Source: Oscillospiraceae bacterium
Lineage (GTDB): Bacteria; Bacillota; Clostridia; Oscillospirales; Oscillospiraceae
Direction: 5' to 3'
DNA length: 52,795 nt
Assembly (NCBI GenBank): GCA_015067665.1
Contig: SVLZ01000008.1
Coordinates: 1 to 52,795, forward strand
Part shown: piece after piece, positions 42,233-50,739 of the stretch
How positions within the stretch are numbered: position 1 is the first letter of the stretch
Layout of the letters: each line of letters opens with the position of its first letter
Position numbers and translations under genes: made by a program
The notes under the pieces: generated by a model
Database searches by the model: none
What the model saw: only the letters and a program-made list of their open reading frames with translations
Told to the model about the DNA's origin: nothing

Positions 42233-44947
42233 ATGAAAAAGTCAAGAATTTTGACCCTTGTTGCGCTTATCTTGGTAGCAGTACTGTGCTTCGCAGCTTG
42301 TACTATTCCGGATAACACAACACCCACGGAGCCTGCAGGTCCTACCGAACCCGCAGATCCTACCAATCCCGCAGATCCCACTGATCCCGCAGATCCCACC
42401 GATCCCGCAGACCCCACCGATCCCAGCGGCGACGAAGAGTCCACCCCTGTGATCACCGTTAATCCTACAGAAGTTGAGATCAATGCAGGCGACGCAATCG
42501 AACTGATGTTTGGTGTTTCCGTTACCGATGCGGGCGACGAGGAACCCAGACTGTTCATCGAAGATGACAGCGGTTTCGATGCAGAAGTTGAGGGCGTTTA
42601 TGTCATTACATATAAGGCAATCAACAAGTTCGGCAAGGAAGCAACAGCTACCCGTACCATCACCGTCAAGAAGGCTCTGTCTGCTGTTACCGTAGAGGTA
42701 AAGGTAAACAGACTGGGTGAGAATAAGTGGGCTGGCAATCTTATCAGCTTCAAGAATCAGCTCTATGTTGAGGTTTCCGCAGGCGCGACCTACGAAGCGC
42801 TGAGCGGCATCTTCCACAACACCTCCTCCTCCGCAATTACCCTGAATGTTGCCGGTAGCTACGGCGTTGCTGCAATCGTTGACGCAAACGGCGTTTTGAT
42901 CGAGGGCCGTGACGGCGCAAACGGTAAGCTGATTAATGCAGCAAACCCTGTTCGTACTTCCAGTACAGTCAATACCATTGAAGTGAATGGCGAGAAGGTT
43001 TCTGTAGTAGAGAACTTTGCAAAGAATCTGGTTATTCCCGCCGGCGGCTATGCAATCGTTGTGCAGAACGGCTACTGTGGCACTACCGTCGACACCGACG
43101 GCCGCGGCTTTATGAACTACAATGTAGTTTATCAGATTGGCAACGTAGTTCGCATCTTCTGGGCAGATACCAACGAGGATCTGACTACTTACGTTGATCA
43201 GGCACCCGAAGTTTCCGGCAACAGCGGCATCGTTGCTGCACTGGGCGACGACGGCTTTAAGCTGGAGGACGCCATTCTGGCAGGCATCATCGCAAAGGAC
43301 GATAACGGCACATTCAATCCTGCTGACGATACCAATGCGACTGTGACTGTCACTGACAATGGCGGCTTCAACATTGGTGTTGCCGGCAAGTATACCGTTA
43401 CCCTTTCCGCTACCGATGGTAAGCTGACAACTACCTTCACCCGCGTGGTCGAGGTCGTTGACAACTCCATTAAGCTGGTTCTGGGCGGCAAGCCCTTGAC
43501 TGTTGCTGCTACTAAGTGGCTCTACAACAAAGAAGTAACTGCAAATACCGCTCCCAAGTACTCTGTCATTGCTTACGACAAGAGCTACACCGGCACCTTC
43601 GCAACCAACGGTTACGGTGCTGCTCTGGTTCTTGACCAGTACGGCAGACTGATCAAGATCTACGACGGCGCTAACCTGGGCTTCTGGACTGCAGAAGGCA
43701 AGGCTACTGCACACTTCACCACCGCTACTTATGCAACGGTTGCTTGGAGTGAGCTGCAGGCAGGCGAGCTGCTCCTGATCTGCCCCAACGACGGCGGCAG
43801 CAATACCTCTCGTGGTTGGGCACTGGGTCACCGCGCTCTGAGCGCAGGCTCCGGCTCTATGGGTCAGGTCGCTTCCATCACCGGCTTTACCTTCCCCGAG
43901 GCTCCCCACTCCTGCACCAGCAAGTGCGCTAAGTGCGGCGGCTGCCTGGACGCAAGCTGCACCGAGGCTGCTTGTGCTACCAAGTGTCCCGGCCACGTGC
44001 ACGAGTGCGAAAATGTGTGTGAGCACTGCGGAAAGTGTACCAACACTGCCTGTGAAGATGTTGTTTGCGCAACGAAGTGCGCAGGTCATGCGAACTCTAT
44101 GTTCCTTACCATCGGTGCCAAGAAGTTCGAGGCAGTGGATGGCAAGTGGGCAATCAATCAGGAAATCACTACCTCCACCGCTGCCAACAAGGCAATTTGG
44201 GTATTCACCAAGGAATACACCGGTAACTTCACCACCAACGGCTACGGTGTAGCAGTTGTTCTTGATCAGTACGGCAAGGTTGCAAGAGTATACGACGGTG
44301 CAAACGGTGGCTACTGGCTGCCCGCTGGCAAGCAGGCCTCTGCTCACTTCAGTGTAAACACCTATGCAACAGTTGCTTGGTCCGAGCTGCAGGCAGGCGA
44401 GACCCTGGTGGTCCTGCCCAACGGCGGTTCCGATGGCAACGCTGCCCGTCAGGTCGGCCTTGATTGCCGCTACCTGTTCGGTCAGAAGATGTCCATCACC
44501 GGCGTGACCTTTGCAAGTCCCAATATGACCATCACCATCGGTGCTAAGACCTATACTGCTGCCGAGGGTAAGTGGGCAATCAATCAGGAAATCACCACTT
44601 CCACCGCTGCCAACAAGGCAATTTGGGTATTCACCAAGGAATACACCGGTAACTTCACTACCAACGGCTATGGTGTAGCAGTTGTTCTTGATCAGTACGG
44701 CAAGGTTGCAAGAGTATATGACGGCGCAAACGGCGGTTACTGGCTGCCCGCCGGTAAGCAGGCATCTGCACACTTCACCACTGCTACCTACGCAACGGTT
44801 GCTTGGTCTGAGCTGCAGGAAGGCGAGACCCTGGTGGTCCTTCCCAACGGCGGCTCCGATGGCAACGCTGCCCGTCAGGTCGGCCTTGACTGCCGCTACC
44901 TGTTCGGTCAGAAGATGTCCATCACCGGCATTACCTTTGCTAACTAA
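42233..44947 (+). CDS. Modular cysteine-rich lipoprotein with repeated beta modules
   Basis: A 904-residue lipoprotein (lipobox CFAAC, AGGAGG before ATG). A low-complexity NPADPTDP linker (about 33-67) is followed by an Ig-like DUF5011-type domain (about 75-145), a beta module, a second DUF5011-like domain (about 325-415) and three further modules of about 140 residues with TNGYGxAxVLDQYG and TVAWSELQ. The last two copies (623-764 and 765-904) are nearly identical in protein. Between modules 2 and 3 lie two cysteine-rich repeats (about 558-620) with the same spacing of seven Cys and one His. No catalytic motif is visible. It is probably a surface-binding protein of the ManNAc/GHL10 locus. Confidence 0.82.
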   Translation: MKKSRILTLVALILVAVLCFAACTIPDNTTPTEPAGPTEPADPTNPADPTDPADPTDPADPTDPSGDEESTPVITVNPTEVEINAGDAIELMFGVSVTDAGDEEPRLFIEDDSGFDAEVEGVYVITYKAINKFGKEATATRTITVKKALSAVTVEVKVNRLGENKWAGNLISFKNQLYVEVSAGATYEALSGIFHNTSSSAITLNVAGSYGVAAIVDANGVLIEGRDGANGKLINAANPVRTSSTVNTIEVNGEKVSVVENFAKNLVIPAGGYAIVVQNGYCGTTVDTDGRGFMNYNVVYQIGNVVRIFWADTNEDLTTYVDQAPEVSGNSGIVAALGDDGFKLEDAILAGIIAKDDNGTFNPADDTNATVTVTDNGGFNIGVAGKYTVTLSATDGKLTTTFTRVVEVVDNSIKLVLGGKPLTVAATKWLYNKEVTANTAPKYSVIAYDKSYTGTFATNGYGAALVLDQYGRLIKIYDGANLGFWTAEGKATAHFTTATYATVAWSELQAGELLLICPNDGGSNTSRGWALGHRALSAGSGSMGQVASITGFTFPEAPHSCTSKCAKCGGCLDASCTEAACATKCPGHVHECENVCEHCGKCTNTACEDVVCATKCAGHANSMFLTIGAKKFEAVDGKWAINQEITTSTAANKAIWVFTKEYTGNFTTNGYGVAVVLDQYGKVARVYDGANGGYWLPAGKQASAHFSVNTYATVAWSELQAGETLVVLPNGGSDGNAARQVGLDCRYLFGQKMSITGVTFASPNMTITIGAKTYTAAEGKWAINQEITTSTAANKAIWVFTKEYTGNFTTNGYGVAVVLDQYGKVARVYDGANGGYWLPAGKQASAHFTTATYATVAWSELQEGETLVVLPNGGSDGNAARQVGLDCRYLFGQKMSITGITFAN
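42356..42427 (+). repeat. 18-bp coding repeats (AD-PT-DP linker)
   Basis: Imperfect tandem copies of GATCCCACYGATCCCGCA encode the Pro/Asp/Thr linker just after the lipid anchor. The repeat could vary in length by slippage. Confidence 0.8.
43906..44092 (+). repeat. Two cysteine/histidine-rich repeats in the modular lipoprotein
   Basis: Both copies follow C-x3-C-x2-C-x2-C-x4-C-x4-C-x3-C-x2-H exactly: copy 1 opens CTSKCAKCGGC and copy 2 opens CENVCEHCGKC; both close with CATKC-x2-H. Eight potential metal ligands or disulfide partners per copy. Confidence 0.9.
44099..44944 (+). repeat. Tandem 142-residue coding repeat
   Basis: Two adjoining copies, 44099-44524 and 44525-44944. Protein sequences are almost the same (GKWAINQEITTSTAANKA, YTGNFTTNGYGVAVVL, RQVGLDCRYLFGQKMSITG), while several third codon positions differ. 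This speaks for an older duplication kept by selection or partial gene conversion. Confidence 0.9.
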
Positions 44948-44987
44948 CTCTTAAGGACGAATCCTAACTCACAAAAACCAACAAAAT

Positions 44988-45017
44988 CGCTCCCATCGCC
45001 TTCGCGCGATGGGAGCG
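44988..45017. other. GC-rich hairpin between cistrons
   Basis: A perfect 12-bp stem CGCTCCCATCGC / GCGATGGGAGCG around CTTCGC, without a T run, 18 bases before the next start codon region. Third hairpin of this type within the window's operons. Confidence 0.8.
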
Positions 45018-45034
45018 CATAAGAAGAGATTATT

Positions 45035-46453
45035 ATGAAAAAAGTATTATCTTTCTTATCACTGACAATTGCTCTCGTTCTATTAATGACAGTTACTGTC
45101 TCTGCCTTTGCTGCAAATGTACTGGATAATCCCAATTATCAGGTTGATATAAATGGTATCCGCTACACAGAAAAGACAGTTACAGAAAACAGCAAAAAGC
45201 AGAACCTTTTTTATGGTGAATATAACACCACAGCAGAAAATGCCAAATACGAGTGGGTAATCCACAGCGTAAGAGATGGATCCACCACCACACTGAAGAC
45301 CGTTATGGACATCGCCAAGGATTATGAAGCAAAAACTGGCCGCAAGGTTATGCTTGCAACAAATGGCGACTATTTCTATAACACCGGCTCCAATGTTGAG
45401 TCCTATGTAAATGACGGCATCGTTATTACAAAAGGAAATATGGCCAACAAAAATAGCATTGGATTTGATAACAACGGAAAAATTGTGGTTGGCAGAATGA
45501 CAGAGGTCGATAAGCGCCTTGTCATTTACGATGAAGATAACAAGCCTGTATTCTTTGAAATAGATAAATTCAATGAACAACCCGCTGCAGGTGAAATTGC
45601 TGTCTACAACGTCGCTGGTACATATAGCATTACCAACGCAGGCGTAATGATTGGCAAAACCAGCAGCACAAACCTGAATCAGTATCCTGTTTGGGGCTCT
45701 GATTATACAATGATTGGCACTGGTGTGGCTGAGAGCAAGAGCTTTACGCTGAAAAGCGGTCAGTTTGCAGTTGTTTATACTGCAGAGCATAATGCTGCTT
45801 TTGCAAGCCACGCATATGGCACACCCGTTGACCTTGTGGAGATCCCTGCAGGCGAATTTGCAGGATGCACATGGGTACTGGGCGGTTACGATGTGATTGT
45901 AAATAACAATACGGTGAACACCAATTGTCACACAGACAATAGCGGTAATACCGCAGCACCCCGTACCTTTATTGGCTTCAAAGAGGACGGTACCGGCTTC
46001 CTGTGCGTCGTTGATGGCCGTGGCGCAGGCGGTTCTGTTGGTATTACTGTAAATCAGGAAGCACAGCTTGCATCCGTCCTTGGCGCACAGTATGCCCTTG
46101 AGCTGGATGGCGGTGGCTCTTCCACTATGCTCGTGCGTATCAATGATACGCTTACCCTGCGCAATGCTCCCTCGGATGGCTCTATGCGCCGTGTTTCTAA
46201 TGCGATTATGCTTGTGGAAAAGCCTGCAGCAGAAACACCTGATGCGCCTGAAACGCCTACTGAGCCTGAGGCAACAGAACCCGAAGCGACAGAGCCGGAA
46301 GCTACTGAACCCGAAGCTACCGAACCCGAAGCTACCGAACCGGAAGGAACGGAACCTCAGCCTCCCGTTGAGCCTCAGCCCAACATTTTCCAGAGAATAT
46401 GGAATGCAATTGTTGCGTTCTTTAAGAACCTTCTTTCCTTATTCACAGCATAA
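45035..46453 (+). CDS. Secreted phosphodiester glycosidase (NAGPA/DUF2233) with amphipathic tail
   Basis: A 472-residue exported protein (signal peptide ending SAFA-AN). The NAGPA domain (about 60-395) has ATNGDYFYNTGSN, PRTFIGFKEDGTGFLCVVDGRG and ALELDGGGSSTMLV near residue 355, the core of the family. Mammalian NAGPA removes GlcNAc from a GlcNAc-alpha-1-phospho-6-mannose diester, and bacterial relatives are thought to act on cell-wall or exopolysaccharide phosphodiesters. A 12-bp coding repeat gives a PEATE linker (about 405-440), then the tail PNIFQRIWNAI-VAFFKNLLSLF, related to that of the two secreted GHL10 proteins. It probably works with them on one surface-bound substrate. Confidence 0.9.
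   Translation: MKKVLSFLSLTIALVLLMTVTVSAFAANVLDNPNYQVDINGIRYTEKTVTENSKKQNLFYGEYNTTAENAKYEWVIHSVRDGSTTTLKTVMDIAKDYEAKTGRKVMLATNGDYFYNTGSNVESYVNDGIVITKGNMANKNSIGFDNNGKIVVGRMTEVDKRLVIYDEDNKPVFFEIDKFNEQPAAGEIAVYNVAGTYSITNAGVMIGKTSSTNLNQYPVWGSDYTMIGTGVAESKSFTLKSGQFAVVYTAEHNAAFASHAYGTPVDLVEIPAGEFAGCTWVLGGYDVIVNNNTVNTNCHTDNSGNTAAPRTFIGFKEDGTGFLCVVDGRGAGGSVGITVNQEAQLASVLGAQYALELDGGGSSTMLVRINDTLTLRNAPSDGSMRRVSNAIMLVEKPAAETPDAPETPTEPEATEPEATEPEATEPEATEPEATEPEGTEPQPPVEPQPNIFQRIWNAIVAFFKNLLSLFTA
46262..46350 (+). repeat. 12-bp coding repeats (PEAT linker)
   Basis: About seven imperfect copies of GARCCNGAAGCNAC encode a Pro-Glu-Ala-Thr linker before the amphipathic tail. Such acidic Pro-rich linkers usually span the cell wall. 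Confidence 0.85.
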
Positions 46454-46474
46454 TTATTATAAAAGGAGATTATT

Positions 46475-48040
46475 ATGAAAAAGCTTTTGTCACTCATCTT
46501 AGCAGCTACAATGCTTCTTGGCCTTGTTGCCTGCGGCTCCACTGAGACCCCCAGCGATGGCATCAACTACGACATTGATCTGTCCAATAAGCCCCAACTC
46601 GAAATTTTGATGCCTAACTCCGGTAAGTCCATCGAGGAAGTTAACAGCAATTCCAACGCACAGCTTATCGAGACACTCACCGGTTACAAGACCAACTACA
46701 CCCAGCTGCCTGCTGACGCAGCGAACACATTGTCCACCATCTTTATGGACAAGAAGCCCTACCACGCAATGAAGCTCACCAAGGATCAGTTCAGCGACCT
46801 TGTGAACGACGATCTGCTGGTTGATATTACCGACGCACTGAGCGTTTTCGCACCCGATATTCTGGCTAATATTTCCGATGAATCCTGGGACGTTGTTACT
46901 GTTGATGGCCGTATCTACGGTATTCCCGAGCGCGCATCCAGTGACAACATCGAGAATCCCATCATCCTCAACTACGACCTGATGCTTAAGCTGAAGCTGG
47001 ACATTCCCGAAACGCTGGACGAGTTCACCGCAGTTCTGAGAGCTATGACCAAGGAGCTGGGCAGACCCGCACTGACTTTCGATAAGTTCACTCCTCTCGT
47101 ATACTCTATCTCCGCTGCATTCGGCATTTACTCCACTTGGCAGGAGTACACCGTTGACGGCAAGACGCAGGTTCTCTTCTATATGAACGCTCCCGGATAT
47201 AAGGACTATGTAGAATATATGAATATGCTCTACACGGAAGGCCTGATCGACAAGGAAGTTTCTACCAACGATGCAGCAAGCGCAAATAACCGCTTTGTAA
47301 ATGGCTTCAAGGCTGATTCTCAGGGCGCAAAGGCAGGTGCTTATGCAGCTTCTCTTTGGTCTGTTCCCGCAATCGTTACTGCTCTTGAGGCAAACGGCAT
47401 CGTGAACGCCACCGAAGCAAAGGGCGAGCTGGGCGATTACCTTGCATACGTTCGTTCCTTGAAGAAGAATGCATCCGACGATGAGCACGTATACCGTAGC
47501 AGCGGCTACACCTACATTACTGCAATTCCTTTCTATATGGCTGAGAATGCAGGCTACGCACTTGACTGGATGAACGCCAAGATCAAAGACACTGAGACTG
47601 AGGACAACTTCCGCCAGATGGTTCTGGGCACCGAGGGTGTTCACTGGACCTATAAGGCCGGCGAAGGCTATTTCCCCATTGATGCAAACTTTGCAGAGAA
47701 GGACGACGCTTCCTACTATATGACCGGCTCCAACGAGAATAAGTACACCCAATACTGGCTGGCACGTGTCCGCAAGCAGCCTGAGCTGTTCAGAGCGTGG
47801 AGCATTCTGATGGAAGACGCAGACACGGTCGGCGTACATAACGTCGTTGACTTCACACCTCCCATCGAGGACTACAACCTCAACCGTGCTTCCGTCGAAG
47901 AGTTTGCACAGAACTCCTTCTATCAGCTGATGAAGGACGGCACTGGTAACCTCAGCAGTCTTATTAACGATCTGAACAATCTGAAGGGCGGCCAGAAGGC
48001 AACCGACGCTATTAATAACTGGTATAACAGCGCAAAATAA
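46475..48040 (+). CDS. ABC importer substrate-binding lipoprotein, Lpl/YtcQ type
   Basis: A 521-residue extracellular solute-binding protein (lipobox LVAC; AAAAGGAG before ATG). Size and sequence, for example LEILMPNSGKSIEEV, RIYGIPERASSDNIENPIILNYDLMLKLKLD, IPETLDEFTAVLRAM and NRFVNGFKADSQGAKAG, fit the LplA/YtcQ group of oligosaccharide-binding proteins often found with GHL10, GH88 or GH105 enzymes. It would capture products released by the secreted GHL10 and NAGPA proteins. The adjoining permeases belong to the matching LplB/LplC group. The substrate is inferred from context to be a ManNAc-containing oligosaccharide. Confidence 0.92.
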   Translation: MKKLLSLILAATMLLGLVACGSTETPSDGINYDIDLSNKPQLEILMPNSGKSIEEVNSNSNAQLIETLTGYKTNYTQLPADAANTLSTIFMDKKPYHAMKLTKDQFSDLVNDDLLVDITDALSVFAPDILANISDESWDVVTVDGRIYGIPERASSDNIENPIILNYDLMLKLKLDIPETLDEFTAVLRAMTKELGRPALTFDKFTPLVYSISAAFGIYSTWQEYTVDGKTQVLFYMNAPGYKDYVEYMNMLYTEGLIDKEVSTNDAASANNRFVNGFKADSQGAKAGAYAASLWSVPAIVTALEANGIVNATEAKGELGDYLAYVRSLKKNASDDEHVYRSSGYTYITAIPFYMAENAGYALDWMNAKIKDTETEDNFRQMVLGTEGVHWTYKAGEGYFPIDANFAEKDDASYYMTGSNENKYTQYWLARVRKQPELFRAWSILMEDADTVGVHNVVDFTPPIEDYNLNRASVEEFAQNSFYQLMKDGTGNLSSLINDLNNLKGGQKATDAINNWYNSAK

Positions 48041-48061
48041 AATTGCCAAGGAGATCTCGCT

Positions 48062-49000
48062 ATGAGCTCTAATATAAATAAGCTGACGCTTGCGCAAAAG
48101 GTCCGCAAGCATAAGCAATTAATACCGTTTGTTATTCCTGCGATATTATTTGCGCTGATATTCTGTTACCTTCCGATGACAGGTATCGTTATTGCGTTCA
48201 AGGACAATCCGAACTTCCTGCGCTACGATGTATTTGAGGCGCTGGCAAAGTCGGATTGGACACTTGCGCATTTTGAAATGATCTTTAACGATCCTGAGAT
48301 TTCCAGAGTTGTCGGAAACACCCTGATTATATCCATTATGAAAATCGTGATCCTGTTCCCGCTGCCAGTCGTGTTGGCGGTTATGATCACAGAGCTTCGC
48401 TCAAGAAAGTTTTCGAAGCTGGTGCAAGGCCTGGTGTTCTTGCCTCACTTCTTCTCTTGGGTTGTTATTGTTGGTATCTTCAACAGCTTGTTTGGACTTT
48501 ATGGTCCGGTAAATAACATCATTGAGATGCTTGGCGGTGATCCGACCCACTTTATGGGTGAGCCTGCGTGGTTCAGATGGCTTGTAGTTATCCTCTCCGG
48601 TTGGAAAGAGATCGGCTACAGCTCTATTGTTTACATTGCAGCGATCATGTCCATCAACCCTGCCCTTTATGAGGCTACGAGACTTGACGGTGCAAGTAAG
48701 CTCAGACAGGTCTGGAGTATTACGATCCCGTCCATTATGCCGACGATCATTGTAATGCTGATCATCCGTATCGGATATCTTATGGATGCTGGCTTTGAAC
48801 AGGTTTATGCCATGCTGAATGCCAACACAATGGAGACCGGCGATATTATCGGTACCTTTGTTTACAGAAAGGCAATGGGTGCAGAGAGTAATTACGGATT
48901 ATCCACAGCTGTAGGCTTGCTCAACGGACTCATCTCTATGGGACTGATTCTCGGAGCAAACTACTTCAGCAAAAAGAAGACAGGAAGCGGTGTGTGGTAA
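48062..49000 (+). CDS. ABC importer permease, LplB/YteP type
   Basis: A 312-residue permease with six helices. The N-terminus QLIPFVIPAILFALIFCYLPMTGIVIAFK is typical of LplB/YteP proteins. The EAA-like docking loop is YEATRLDGASKLRQVWSITIPSIMP, and the last part AMGAESNYGLSTAVGLLNGLISM is also characteristic. CAAGGAG precedes the start. No ATPase follows in this operon, so the MsmX-like protein at 9217 or another genomic copy must serve it. Confidence 0.94.
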   Translation: MSSNINKLTLAQKVRKHKQLIPFVIPAILFALIFCYLPMTGIVIAFKDNPNFLRYDVFEALAKSDWTLAHFEMIFNDPEISRVVGNTLIISIMKIVILFPLPVVLAVMITELRSRKFSKLVQGLVFLPHFFSWVVIVGIFNSLFGLYGPVNNIIEMLGGDPTHFMGEPAWFRWLVVILSGWKEIGYSSIVYIAAIMSINPALYEATRLDGASKLRQVWSITIPSIMPTIIVMLIIRIGYLMDAGFEQVYAMLNANTMETGDIIGTFVYRKAMGAESNYGLSTAVGLLNGLISMGLILGANYFSKKKTGSGVW

Positions 49001-49866
49001 TGAATAGAAGATTAGGAAACAATAGAATCAAAGAGAATACGTTGTTTAATATTATCAACGTATCCATGCTGGTTGTCATTTCGATCATTTGCTTCTTGCC
49101 TTTTATGAACGTTATTTCGTCGGCCTTATCTACAGCGGGCTTCGATATTAACTTCACACCCCAGGGCACGACGGCATTCAATTTTATGTACGTCTTCAAG
49201 GATCCCGGATTTTGGAGAGCACTTGGTGTTTCCTTCTTCGTGGTGGTTGTAGGCACTTTGATTTCCGTCACAGTTATGTTTTCTGCTGCATATGCGCTGT
49301 CTAAGAAGGATTTCCCTTGCCGCAGAGGACTTATGGTGTTCTTTGTTATCACTATGATCTTCAGTGGCGGTATGGTTCCTAACTACGTTGTTGTTCGTGA
49401 GCTTGGCCTTACCGGTACCCCCTGGGCACTGATTTTGCCGTCTGTGGTGCAGACCTATAACCTGATCCTCATCAAGAGCTATCTGGAAGGACTTCCCAAG
49501 GAGCTTGAAGAGTCTGCAGGTATTGACGGTGCCAACAGCTTGCAGACAATGTTCAGGATCCTTCTTCCCGTATCGATGCCCTGTGTTGCCAGCGTGAGCC
49601 TCTTTACAGCGGTTACATTCTGGAACAATTACACTTCGGCTCTTTTGTACCTTGGAACAGAGGAAAAGTGGTATCCGCTGTCCCTCTACATTCTCAACTA
49701 CATTCAGACCGGACCGGACGTTCTCGATACAAGTATGGAAGCGATCCAGCACGCAAACATTGAGTCTGCGATGATCGTTGTAAGTATAATTCCCATCCTT
49801 CTGGTATATCCCTTTGTACTGAAGTACTTCACTAAGGGTGTTACCGTTGGTGCGGTAAAAGGATAA
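49000..49866 (+). CDS. ABC importer permease, LplC/YtcP type
   Basis: A 288-residue permease. ATG 49000 overlaps the last base of the upstream TAA, showing coupling; a GTG at 48994 is unlikely. Typical parts are TLFNIINVSMLVVISIICFLPFMNVISSAL, the EAA loop ESAGIDGANSLQTMFRILLPVSMP and the C-terminal end KYFTKGVTVGAVKG, the classic tail of this family. It forms the pore with the preceding permease. Confidence 0.94.
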   Translation: MNRRLGNNRIKENTLFNIINVSMLVVISIICFLPFMNVISSALSTAGFDINFTPQGTTAFNFMYVFKDPGFWRALGVSFFVVVVGTLISVTVMFSAAYALSKKDFPCRRGLMVFFVITMIFSGGMVPNYVVVRELGLTGTPWALILPSVVQTYNLILIKSYLEGLPKELEESAGIDGANSLQTMFRILLPVSMPCVASVSLFTAVTFWNNYTSALLYLGTEEKWYPLSLYILNYIQTGPDVLDTSMEAIQHANIESAMIVVSIIPILLVYPFVLKYFTKGVTVGAVKG

Positions 49867-49867
49867 T

Positions 49868-50737
49868 ATGACTATATGTATTGATATGGGTGCAACCGAA
49901 ATCAAGGTTGCACCTATTATGGAAAAAGGAAATGAGATCGTGGTGGGGGAGGTTGCGCGATTCCCCACCAACGCATCCCTCGGCAAAGAGGGAATTGTTA
50001 AAGCTCTGCGTGATGCAATAGCTTCTCTTTATGATAAAAACACCGAGGGTGTGGCCATCGCATCGGCAGGAGATATTGATACTGATACATCTGTGATCAC
50101 CTATGCTACAGAGAATCTTCCGGGAATGATAGGCTTTGATTTCTCAGAGTTTTGTAACCGGGAATTCGGTCTTTCTGCCAAGGCAATTAACGATGCCCAC
50201 GCGGCACTGCTTGGCGAAATGGTCTACGGAATCGGGAGAAACTATCAGGATAAAAGGGTGGTTATGCTGTCCCTTGGTTCCGGCGTAGGCGGCGGCTATT
50301 ATGCAGATGGCGAAATCGTTGCCAATGAAGAGAACGATTTCGGTCGATTTGGCCACATCTGTCTGGTGGAAAACGGTGTGGAATGCACCTGCGGCAAAAA
50401 GGGCTGTATTGAGATGTATCTTTCCGGTCGCGCAATACACCGCAATGCGGCGGCAATAGGCATTGATGGACCTGATATTTTTGAGAAATACGCCCTTGGC
50501 GAAGAGAAGCATATTACGTTCGTGGAGAAGCTCCGTGCGGACCTGAAGCTTTCACTAAGCAAGGTTATGGCTGTCAGTCCCTTTGATGTCTGCATTATCG
50601 GCGGTGGTGTGGCTGATTGGATGGGCGCGCATTTTGGTTCGATAACAGGCGCTCTGGGCTATGAAATAGTCCGGGCAGAGCTGGGCAACAGCGCAGGTGT
50701 GTACGGTGCCTATGCTCACTACAGTAAGAGATCGTGA
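49868..50737 (+). CDS. ROK-family sugar kinase, probable N-acetylmannosamine kinase
   Basis: A 289-residue cytoplasmic kinase beginning 1 base after the permease stop. The ATP-binding loop is CIDMGATEIKVAP, the catalytic region AKAINDAHAALLGEMVYG carries the expected Asp, then VMLSLGSGVGGGYYADGEIV, GRFGHICL and the zinc-binding CTCGKKGCIEMYLSGRAI (Cys residues near 173-180) that marks ROK kinases. Such kinases phosphorylate ManNAc, GlcNAc, glucose or fructose. With nanE in the same operon, a ManNAc kinase (NanK) role is the simplest reading, but substrate choice within ROK cannot be judged from these motifs alone. Confidence 0.9.
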   Translation: MTICIDMGATEIKVAPIMEKGNEIVVGEVARFPTNASLGKEGIVKALRDAIASLYDKNTEGVAIASAGDIDTDTSVITYATENLPGMIGFDFSEFCNREFGLSAKAINDAHAALLGEMVYGIGRNYQDKRVVMLSLGSGVGGGYYADGEIVANEENDFGRFGHICLVENGVECTCGKKGCIEMYLSGRAIHRNAAAIGIDGPDIFEKYALGEEKHITFVEKLRADLKLSLSKVMAVSPFDVCIIGGGVADWMGAHFGSITGALGYEIVRAELGNSAGVYGAYAHYSKRS

Positions 50738-50739
50738 AT

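Noticed and set aside
42356..42427. Short tandem repeats considered as a CRISPR array
   Set aside because: They are in-frame codons of a Pro/Asp linker without spacers. The same applies to 46262-46350.
42242..44773. Very long antisense open frame (843 codons) opposite the modular lipoprotein
   Set aside because: It mirrors a repeat-rich, codon-biased gene; it has no ribosome binding site and its Cys/Val/Gly-rich text resembles no protein. The same holds for the antisense frames 37698-39575, 46499-48118, 25581-27038 and 13969-15354.
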